NCBI GenBank assembly: GCA_023262365.1
Contig: JALRBF010000224.1
Span: 1-5,596 of the forward strand
Direction: 5' to 3'
Source of the DNA: Burkholderiaceae bacterium
Lineage (GTDB): Bacteria; Pseudomonadota; Gammaproteobacteria; Burkholderiales; Burkholderiaceae_C
Length of the DNA stretch: 5,596 nucleotides
Made by a program: the position numbers and the translations under genes. Below are positions 1 to 5,596 of the stretch, in pieces. The notes below the pieces were generated by a model. That model ran no database searches and was not told the origin of the DNA. It saw only the letters and a program-made list of their open reading frames with translations. Every line of letters begins with the position of its first letter. Position 1 is the first letter of the stretch.

Positions 1-449
1 TGCCGCACGACGACGGCCACGGCGAAATCAACGCCAGCGACCGCCTGTGGGGCGCGGTGCGCACCATCATCGTGGCCGATTTGGTCATGAGCCTAGACAA
101 CGTGATTGCCATTGCCGGGGCTGCTGAGAGCGCCGGCGGCGATCACAAAATTCCGTTGGTGATTTTTGGCCTGGTGGTAAGCATTCCCATTATTGTGTGG
201 GGCAGCCAGTTGGTGCTTAAGCTCATGGACAAGTACCCATTCATTATCACCGCCGGTGGCATGCTGCTGGGCTGGATTGCCGGGGCCATGGCCATTACCG
301 ACCCGGCGGTGCTGCCGTTTGTGCCCACCCAGCAGGGCTTGGGCAGCCTGCCCGTGGTTGACGCCACGTGGCGCTACGCCGCTGGGGCCACGGGGGCGGC
401 GCTGGTGTGGGTGGTGGGCGCTGCCATTCGGCGGCGCGCTGCCGCATAA
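1..449 (+). CDS. TerC/YjbE-family integral membrane protein, C-terminal part (5' end outside window)
   Basis: This is the last 148 codons of a gene that enters from the left edge, read in the frame that starts at base 3 and ends with TAA at 447-449. The visible protein starts in a hydrophilic, His/Asp-rich loop (PHDDGHGEINASDRLWGAV). It then has the acidic membrane motif ADLVMSLDNVIAIAG, with the two Asp codons at 78-80 and 96-98, which is the hallmark of TerC-type proteins. Four hydrophobic segments follow, at roughly bases 63-125, 150-220, 237-300 and 363-425, before a basic tail (RRRAAA). Members of this family sit in the inner membrane. Several are linked to manganese export or to tellurite resistance clusters, but the substrate cannot be read from this sequence. 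Family members are typically around 220-240 residues, so roughly a third is missing on the left. A GTG at 57-59 is an internal Val codon, not the start, because the conserved reading frame continues upstream of it. Family assignment is confident; function is inferred. Confidence 0.9.
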   Translation, partial: PHDDGHGEINASDRLWGAVRTIIVADLVMSLDNVIAIAGAAESAGGDHKIPLVIFGLVVSIPIIVWGSQLVLKLMDKYPFIITAGGMLLGWIAGAMAITDPAVLPFVPTQQGLGSLPVVDATWRYAAGATGAALVWVVGAAIRRRAAA

Positions 450-455
450 AAAAAC

Positions 456-471
456 ATTCGCTTAAGCGAAT
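456..471. terminator. Perfect 16-base AT-rich palindrome between the TerC-type gene and the pilin gene
   Basis: ATTCGCTTAAGCGAAT is identical to its reverse complement. As RNA it can form a 6-bp stem with a TTAA loop. On the + strand it is preceded by seven A residues (448-454) and is not followed by a T-run, so it does not look like a standard intrinsic terminator for the TerC-type gene. Read on the - strand, the hairpin is followed by GTTTTTTTA, which does resemble an intrinsic terminator stopping antisense transcription from the pilin gene. It could instead be a dimeric operator for the pilin gene, because it ends just before that gene's ribosome binding site. The palindrome is certain; its role is not. 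Confidence 0.4.
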
Positions 472-472
472 A

Positions 473-480
473 GGGAGGAG
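473..480 (+). promoter_or_regulatory. Shine-Dalgarno of the pilin-like gene
   Basis: GGGAGGAG lies 8 bases before the ATG at 489-491 and decides the start. Another ATG at 485-487 is in a different frame and too close to this site. The position right after the palindrome leaves the site free even if the hairpin forms. Confidence 0.75.
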
Positions 481-488
481 AGTCATGC

Positions 489-947
489 ATGTCACCACCC
501 CAAGCCAGGGGTTTTACCCTTATTGAGTTGTTGCTGGTGTTGGCCATGGTGGCCACGCTGGCTGCGGTGGCGCTGCCGCGCTACCAAAACTACTTGCAGC
601 GGGCGCGCTGGAGCGCCAACCTACAAGCCATGAGCGCGGCGCAAACCGCGCTGGCCACGTGTTTGCAAGAAAACGCACCAAATGCCTGTGGCACGTGGGC
701 GGCACTGGGGCTGACCCCGCAGGGCGACGCCCTTGCGTTGCTCCATGGCCGGGCCACGCTGCTGCCACAAGCCAGTGGCTTTGAGCTTACCGGCAACGCG
801 CAAACCCGAGGCTGCGTGGTGGACTTGCGCTTGGTCTCTGACGACACCGGCCTGATGCAGCGTTGGCAAACGCGCCTGCAGCCCAGCAGCCCGGCTGGGT
901 GCAACCGCGACAGCACCGGCGTGACGCCCGCCACGGCGGGGCCGTAA
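489..947 (+). CDS. Type IV pilin-like protein with class III (prepilin) signal
   Basis: The protein has 152 residues. It starts with a short leader, MSPPQARG, followed by FTLIELLLVLAMVATLAAVALP, a textbook prepilin N-terminus. Prepilin peptidase should cut after Gly8 and methylate the new N-terminal Phe9. The Glu at position 5 of the mature chain, needed for fibre assembly in this family, is Glu13. The hydrophobic alpha-1 helix covers about residues 11-30 and continues into an amphipathic part (RYQNYLQRARWSANLQAM). The globular part holds four cysteines at 58, 67, 109 and 138; the last two could form the C-terminal disulfide-bounded loop (D-region) common in type IV pilins. It is more likely a minor pilin or pilin-like component (PilE/FimU-like) than a proven major pilin. 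No other pilus gene is visible beside it. It follows the TerC-type gene by 39 bases and could be read from the same transcript. The start is fixed by the Shine-Dalgarno at 473-480 and by the short leader. Confidence 0.88.
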   Translation: MSPPQARGFTLIELLLVLAMVATLAAVALPRYQNYLQRARWSANLQAMSAAQTALATCLQENAPNACGTWAALGLTPQGDALALLHGRATLLPQASGFELTGNAQTRGCVVDLRLVSDDTGLMQRWQTRLQPSSPAGCNRDSTGVTPATAGP

Positions 948-962
948 GCCGCCGCGGCGGCT
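927..962. terminator. Two GC-only inverted repeats at the convergent junction of the pilin and racemase-like genes
   Basis: The 3' end of the pilin gene contains CCCGC-CACG-GCGGG (927-940). This is followed by a perfect palindrome, AGCCGCCGCGGCGGCT (947-962), that joins the TAA stop of the pilin gene to the TAG stop (963-961) of the gene on the opposite strand. Neither strand has a T-run after these stems, so they are not canonical intrinsic terminators. Strong stems here could slow polymerase or protect the 3' ends of both messages. The repeats are seen directly; a shared termination role is inference, and GC-rich sequence produces such stems by chance fairly often. Confidence 0.35.
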
Positions 963-1749
963 AGCCTTGCTCCATGAATTCTTTTAGCGCCACCTCGGGC
1001 GGCTGCACGTAGTTGCTGCGCCGGCTTACGGCCAAGTCGTCCAGCGCTGTCATGCGCACCGCGGCCTCGGCGGCTTTAAGCAACACGGTGATGCCGTTGA
1101 CGATGGGCGCGCCGTCGGTTTGTATTTGTACCTTGCGGTGTGTTTGGCGCCCGCCAAACATCATCATGGGCAGGCCGCCGGCGGGCACCAACACGTCGGC
1201 CCCAGCGGCCAGCAGCACGTCAACTTCTTTTTGAAACTTGGCCGCCAGCGCCGCGTAGCCCTCGTCGGTTGAAAAGGCGTCCATGAAGTCGGCCACCTTG
1301 CACGGCACGGCGCGCACCCCCACGCAGCGCGTGGTTAGGCCGTAGCGAATCACTTGGTCTTCGTGCCACGGAATAAAAATGGGGTTGATGGTAATTAGCC
1401 CAAACTTACGCCCCAAAGTGCACGCGTGCATCATGGTGGTTTCGCCCAGGCCCAACACCGGAATGTCCACCAGCGACTTGGCTTCGGCCAAGCCCGCGTC
1501 TTGAAAATGCGAGATGGCCATGGCCGCGTAGCCTTGGGCTTGGGCGTGCACGGCGTTTTTCATGAAGTTGCGCGCCATGCGAAATTCGGTTACCGCGTGC
1601 GTGGTGGTGGCCGGCGGCGTGGTGGTGTTAAAGCTAAAGTCAAACTGCGGGTCGAGTATGCGCCGAACGTGCGCCTCGAGCTCGCGTATGTAAGGCATGT
1701 GGGCGTTGCGGTCGGTGGCGCCCTGCATCCAGATTTTGTATTGCGTCAT
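961..1749 (-). CDS. Asp/Glu racemase-superfamily protein lacking both usual catalytic cysteines
   Basis: The protein has 262 residues, a usual length for the Asp/Glu/hydantoin racemase fold. It starts at the ATG read from 1749 to 1747, and the upstream ribosome binding site is weak. The family pattern is recognisable in order: an N-terminal strand (KIWMQGAT, 5-12), AMAISHFQDAGLAEAKSLVDIPVLGLGE (76-103), a strand with RKFGLITIN (114-122), RYGL (135-138), and the second half-site DVLVPAGGLPMMMFG (185-199). It ends with a GAPIVNGITVLLKAAE segment (213-228). In racemases of this superfamily one cysteine follows the first strand (a V-I-x-C-F-x-D-P-G-L type motif) and another sits in a G-C-(A/G)-G motif. 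Here the first position is His81 and the second is in Ala190-Gly191-Gly192, so neither cysteine is present. The remaining cysteines (110, 142, 150) lie elsewhere. It may be a non-racemizing lyase, isomerase or binding protein; no substrate can be assigned. It lies 58 bases downstream of moaC on the same strand, with no clear terminator between them. Confidence 0.82.
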   Translation of the reverse strand: MTQYKIWMQGATDRNAHMPYIRELEAHVRRILDPQFDFSFNTTTPPATTTHAVTEFRMARNFMKNAVHAQAQGYAAMAISHFQDAGLAEAKSLVDIPVLGLGETTMMHACTLGRKFGLITINPIFIPWHEDQVIRYGLTTRCVGVRAVPCKVADFMDAFSTDEGYAALAAKFQKEVDVLLAAGADVLVPAGGLPMMMFGGRQTHRKVQIQTDGAPIVNGITVLLKAAEAAVRMTALDDLAVSRRSNYVQPPEVALKEFMEQG

Positions 1750-1807
1750 GTGAGTTAAGCCTAAGAGGTGGTTAGCAATGAGGTGGGCGCCATGCTAGGC
1801 GTGGGGG

Positions 1808-2302
1808 TTAGGGGTTGTTGTCGCTCGCGCGCCAATGCCCGCTTTTGCCGCCTTGCTTCTCCAGTAAGCGCACGTGGGTAATGGTCATGCCGCGGTCGGC
1901 GGCTTTGCACATGTCGTACACAGTTAGCAGCGCCACTTGCACAGCGGTTAGGGCTTCCATTTCCACGCCGGTGGGGCCGGTGGTCTCGGCCCGTGCTTGG
2001 CAGCGTACGGCCGGTGGTTCGGCTTCTAGCGCAAAGTCCACCGTTACTCGCGTAAGCGCCAGCGGGTGGCACAGCGGAATTAGGTCGCTGGTGCGTTTGG
2101 CGCCTTGAATGCCGGCAATGCGCGCCACGCCCAGTACGTCGCCTTTTTTGGCGTGGCCTTGGGCAATCAGGGCCAGCGTGTTGGCATGCATCACAATGCG
2201 GCCTTCGGCCACGGCCACGCGGGCGGTGTGGGCTTTGCTGCCCACGTCTACCATGTGGGCTTGGCCTTGGTCGTCAAAATGGGTAAGGGGAGTGTTTGAC
2301 AT
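1808..2302 (-). CDS. moaC: Cyclic pyranopterin monophosphate synthase MoaC
   Basis: MoaC converts the 3',8-cyclo-GTP made by MoaA into cyclic pyranopterin monophosphate, the first stable intermediate of molybdenum cofactor synthesis, in the cytosol. The 164-residue product has the expected length and the conserved blocks in order: HMVDVGSK (16-23), [30 protein letters not shown] (52-81), [10 protein letters not shown] (112-121), [14 protein letters not shown] (128-141) and [11 protein letters not shown] (145-155). The catalytic lysines known in E. coli MoaC (Lys51 and Lys131) probably correspond to Lys52 or Lys53 and to Lys133, and the conserved Asp to Asp130. I chose the ATG read from 2302 to 2300, giving [13 protein letters not shown]; an upstream TTG at 2326 would add eight atypical residues. 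The ribosome binding site is weak. The start codon overlaps that of the divergent protease gene. No other moa gene is in the window. Confidence 0.95.
   Translation of the reverse strand: MSNTPLTHFDDQGQAHMVDVGSKAHTARVAVAEGRIVMHANTLALIAQGHAKKGDVLGVARIAGIQGAKRTSDLIPLCHPLALTRVTVDFALEAEPPAVRCQARAETTGPTGVEMEALTAVQVALLTVYDMCKAADRGMTITHVRLLEKQGGKSGHWRASDNNP
2285..2292 (+). promoter_or_regulatory. Shine-Dalgarno of the M48 protease gene, inside moaC
   Basis: AAGGGGAG lies 8 bases before the ATG at 2301-2303. It supports that start over the long open extension upstream, which reads antisense through moaC. The site falls within the first few codons of moaC on the other strand, so both genes constrain the same bases. 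Confidence 0.65.
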
Positions 2303-3872
2303 GGTGTGGCAACGCACCCAAAACAAAAAACAAACGAGGGCTCATGATACGCCGCGCTGGCGCCGGGTATTGGTGCTGGGCGCGCTGTTGCCCGGGCTGG
2401 TGTGGGCGCAGGCCGGGCTGCCGGCGTTGGGCGACGATGGTGCGCTGACGCTGGGGCAAGAGGCGCAGTTGGGGCAGCGGCTGTATGCGCAGTTGTGGCG
2501 GCGCGATGCGGTGCTGCCCGATGCGTGGCTTGCCGATTATTTGGCGCAGGTGTGGGCGCCGCTGTGGGCCGCGGCGCAGGGGCTGGGCCTGGTGGCGCCC
2601 GAGGTGGCGCCGCGCTACCACTGGCGGGTGTTGCCGATTCGCGAGGCGTCGCTTAACGCCTTTGCCATGCCAGGGGCGGTGGTAGGGGTGCACGTGGGGC
2701 TGGTGGCACGCAGCCCCAGCGCCGATGCGTTGGCTTCGGTGCTGGCGCACGAGCTAACCCACGTAACGCAGCGCCACATTGCACGCATGCTGGCGCAGCA
2801 GCAGCGCAACATGCCGCTGTGGGTGGCGGCGTTGTTGATTGGGGTGGCCGCAGCGGGCAGCAACACCAACGCGGCGCAGGCGGCCATGGCGGGGGCGCCG
2901 GCGTTGGCCGCGCAAAGTGGGCTGAACTTTGGCCGGGACATGGAGCGCGAGGCCGACCGGCTGGGGCAGCAGGTGTTGGGTGCGGCGGGGTACAAACCCG
3001 AGGCGTTGGGGCAAATGCTGGCGTTGTTGCAGCAGGCCAATCGGTTAAACGACGATGGCTCGTTTGCGTATTTGCGCAGCCATCCGCTGGGCACCGAGCG
3101 GGTGGCCGAGGCGGGCGCGCGCGTGGCGGGCTTGCAGGCGCCAGGCGGGTGGGCCGGGGTAAGCATGCCGGCTTTGCCCAGCGCCGCGTGGCACCCATGG
3201 ATGCAGGCGCGGGCCGAGGTGGCCATTAGCGACAACCCGGCGCAATGGCAGGCATGGCAGCAGCAGGGCGAGCGGGCAACGGCGCCGCTTAACGAGGCGG
3301 CGCAGGTGCAGGCGTGGCATGCGGCGTTGGCCGCGGCCAAGGGGCAGCAGGTGGCCGCGGCGTGGGGCTTGTTGGCCGAGTTGGCCGCCGTGTTGCCGGC
3401 GGGCTCGGCGCAAGCCGACGCGGTGCTGGGCTTGCAGCTGCGGTTGTGGGCGCAGGCGCCGGTGCGCCTGCCGCAGGTTGCTCAGCCGCAGGTGCAAGCC
3501 ATGGTGCAGCGGGCCTTGGCCGGGGCGCGCCGAGCGCTGTGGCTGGACGCCACCGAGGCCGCGCTGCAAGTGGGCATGGCCCGCGAGCTGGTGGCGGTGT
3601 TGCGGCCGTGGTTGTCGGCTCATCCCGCCGACCCGTTGGTGTGGGCGGCCATGGCGCGCGCCCAGGCCGCGCTTGACTTGCCGCTGGCGGCTTTGCGTGC
3701 GCAGGCCGAACTGCAGTGGGCGCGTGGCCAAGGGCAGCAGGCGCTTGAACGGCTGGATGCCGCGCAGCGTTTGCTGCCTAAGGCGGCACAGCGGGAGCCG
3801 CACGAGGCCGACGTGGTGCTGGCCCGCCGCGCGGCCATGGCGCAGGCGTGGGCGCAGCAACAGGCACAATAG
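2301..3872 (+). CDS. Periplasmic M48-family zinc metalloprotease, BepA/YfgC-like, with helical C-terminal domain
   Basis: The product has 523 residues. The N-terminus is a Sec-type signal peptide: a basic region (to Arg22), the hydrophobic core [13 protein letters not shown] (23-35) and an Ala-Gln-Ala cleavage site at 36-38. There is no lipobox cysteine, so a soluble periplasmic protein is expected. The peptidase domain spans about 45-280. It has the zinc motif HELTH at 150-154 (ligands His150 and His154, catalytic Glu151). The third ligand is probably Glu215 in MEREADRLG. The family HP-x-x-T-x-R segment is HPLGTER (261-267); in E. coli BepA the matching His is reported as a self-inhibiting switch. 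Residues about 300-523 are helix-rich and strikingly Ala/Gln/Leu-rich, in the place where BepA carries its TPR domain. BepA-like proteins help assemble or degrade outer-membrane proteins such as LptD; this role is inferred by family. The start is chosen from the Shine-Dalgarno at 2285-2292 and the signal peptide. The next gene follows after 5 bases, so the two probably form an operon. Confidence 0.9.
   Translation: MVWQRTQNKKQTRAHDTPRWRRVLVLGALLPGLVWAQAGLPALGDDGALTLGQEAQLGQRLYAQLWRRDAVLPDAWLADYLAQVWAPLWAAAQGLGLVAPEVAPRYHWRVLPIREASLNAFAMPGAVVGVHVGLVARSPSADALASVLAHELTHVTQRHIARMLAQQQRNMPLWVAALLIGVAAAGSNTNAAQAAMAGAPALAAQSGLNFGRDMEREADRLGQQVLGAAGYKPEALGQMLALLQQANRLNDDGSFAYLRSHPLGTERVAEAGARVAGLQAPGGWAGVSMPALPSAAWHPWMQARAEVAISDNPAQWQAWQQQGERATAPLNEAAQVQAWHAALAAAKGQQVAAAWGLLAELAAVLPAGSAQADAVLGLQLRLWAQAPVRLPQVAQPQVQAMVQRALAGARRALWLDATEAALQVGMARELVAVLRPWLSAHPADPLVWAAMARAQAALDLPLAALRAQAELQWARGQGQQALERLDAAQRLLPKAAQREPHEADVVLARRAAMAQAWAQQQAQ
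2344..2372 (-). promoter_or_regulatory. Candidate promoter for moaC within the protease signal-peptide coding region
   Basis: On the - strand TATCAT (2349 to 2344) matches the -10 consensus at five of six positions. It lies about 42 bases before the moaC start, followed by a T-rich leader (GTTTGTTTTTTGTTTTGGG, 2335-2317). No good -35 box is seen at the right distance, so this is only a candidate. Because the two start codons overlap, any promoter of moaC must lie inside the protease gene or further away. Confidence 0.2.
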
Positions 3873-3877
3873 CGGCC

Positions 3878-4318
3878 ATGGCGGGCATACACATTACCGA
3901 CATCGAGGCCGCCATTAACCACTGGCGGCGCATCAGCCCCTCGCCCGATGGCGTGACCCTGGCCGCGCCGCTGCGTGCCTTGGCCGAGGTGTACGCGCTA
4001 CTGGTGTTTTACCGCGAGAGCGAGGCCGACGAGGCCAGCATGCCGCGTGCCGCGCGCGAGGCTTGGCTGGCGTGGTACGACACCACGCCCGATACGCCGT
4101 GCATTGCGATTTGTTCAACCAGCCAGGGCGACGAGGTGTGCAAAGGCTGCGGCCGTGGCTTTGACGAGGTGCAGCATTGGCCTTCGATGACGCCTGCGGC
4201 CAAGCGCGCGGTGTGGCGGCGCATTACGCAAGAAGGCAGCGCCTGGCGCTTTGGGCGCTACGCCGAGCGCGCGGTGGAGGCCCAGGTCGGCCAGTCGGCC
4301 AAGGCCGCGCCGGCCTAA
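3878..4318 (+). CDS. DUF3717-DUF1289 two-domain protein
   Basis: This protein has 146 residues, a predicted cytosolic location and no known function. The N-terminal part, about 4-67 (IHITDIEAAINHWRRISPSPDG, then ALAEVYALLVFYRESEADEASM), resembles DUF3717, a short helical domain I associate with Burkholderiales. The C-terminal part, about 72-118, is a clear DUF1289 domain: DTPCIAICSTSQGDEVCKGCGRGFDEVQHWPSMTPAAKRAVWRRI. It carries four cysteines as C75-x3-C79-x8-C88-x2-C91, which suggests a bound zinc or iron-sulfur centre (inference). A short Ala-rich tail follows. I chose the ATG at 3878, 5 bases after the protease stop; the ribosome binding site is weak, which fits coupling to translation of the upstream gene. 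A GTG at 3848 would add ten residues and overlap the protease gene, and is less likely. Domain recognition is from memory of the families; the DUF1289 call is the surer of the two. Confidence 0.85.
   Translation: MAGIHITDIEAAINHWRRISPSPDGVTLAAPLRALAEVYALLVFYRESEADEASMPRAAREAWLAWYDTTPDTPCIAICSTSQGDEVCKGCGRGFDEVQHWPSMTPAAKRAVWRRITQEGSAWRFGRYAERAVEAQVGQSAKAAPA
4302..4316. repeat. Short GC-rich hairpin at the end of the DUF3717-DUF1289 gene
   Basis: AGGCCG-CGC-CGGCCT forms a 6-bp stem with a 3-base loop, ending at the first base of the TAA stop at 4316-4318. No T-run follows. With only 6 bases between the convergent stops, any terminators of this gene and purB must overlap coding sequence; this stem is the only visible candidate, and it is weak. 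Confidence 0.25.
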
Positions 4319-4324
4319 GTGGGG

Positions 4325-5596
<1,272 letters not shown>

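Noticed and set aside
1426..1758. A + strand open frame of 110 codons opposite the racemase-like gene
   Set aside because: It is Gly/Arg/Val/His-rich antisense sequence with no family resemblance; the - strand product has a clear fold pattern.
1750..1807. Gap between moaC and the racemase-like gene, with two CACCTC copies and a short GCCTA/TAGGC inverted pair
   Set aside because: The repeats are too short to distinguish from chance, and there is no stem with a T-run. Nothing supports a terminator or riboswitch here.
1761..2072. A - strand open frame of 103 codons overlapping the end of moaC and the gap before the racemase-like gene
   Set aside because: It overlaps moaC in another frame, is Arg/Pro/Thr-rich, and shows no recognisable motif.
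2109..2300. N-terminal extension of the protease frame back to 2109
   Set aside because: It runs antisense through moaC, and its residues look like complement-strand noise. A good Shine-Dalgarno and a complete signal peptide support the ATG at 2301.
2615..3869. Long - strand open frames (241 and 274 codons) opposite the M48 protease gene
   Set aside because: They are Arg/Ala/Pro/Cys-rich shadows of a GC-rich gene with clear protein motifs on the + strand. No start signals or recognisable domains were seen.

Overview
The window looks like an ordinary chromosomal stretch from a GC-rich betaproteobacterium, most likely order Burkholderiales and possibly Comamonadaceae-like. The basis is the GC-rich coding sequence, the close match of each product to proteobacterial families, and above all a gene whose N-terminal half resembles DUF3717, a domain I associate with Burkholderiales. 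The family-level placement is inference; nothing in the window proves a genus.

Layout from left to right: (1) the 3' part of a TerC/YjbE-type membrane protein gene (+, cut by the left edge); (2) a single type IV pilin-like gene (+) 39 bases later, with a perfect AT-rich palindrome and a strong Shine-Dalgarno in the gap; (3) an Asp/Glu-racemase-fold protein gene (-), convergent with the pilin and separated from it by 13 bases of GC-only palindrome; (4) moaC (-), 58 bases upstream of the racemase-like gene on the same strand; (5) a secreted M48-family zinc metalloprotease gene of BepA/YfgC type (+), whose start codon overlaps the moaC start codon in one CATG; (6) a DUF3717-DUF1289 two-domain protein gene (+), 5 bases after the protease stop; (7) purB, adenylosuccinate lyase (-), convergent with gene 6 at 6 bases and cut by the right edge.

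Functionally the genes do not form one pathway. MoaC makes the first intermediate of molybdenum cofactor, PurB acts in purine synthesis, the M48 protein probably serves envelope protein quality control, the TerC-type protein is probably a metal-ion transporter, and the pilin-like protein is an envelope or fibre component. Two same-strand pairs could be co-transcribed: moaC with the racemase-like gene (-), and the M48 protease with the DUF3717-DUF1289 gene (+). The segment is compact, with no gap of even 100 bases.

I saw no mobile element, tRNA, rRNA, CRISPR array or long repeat. I did not find an evident new multi-gene system. The points most worth checking are the racemase-fold protein that lacks both usual catalytic cysteines, the DUF3717-DUF1289 fusion next to an envelope protease, and the overlapping divergent start codons.
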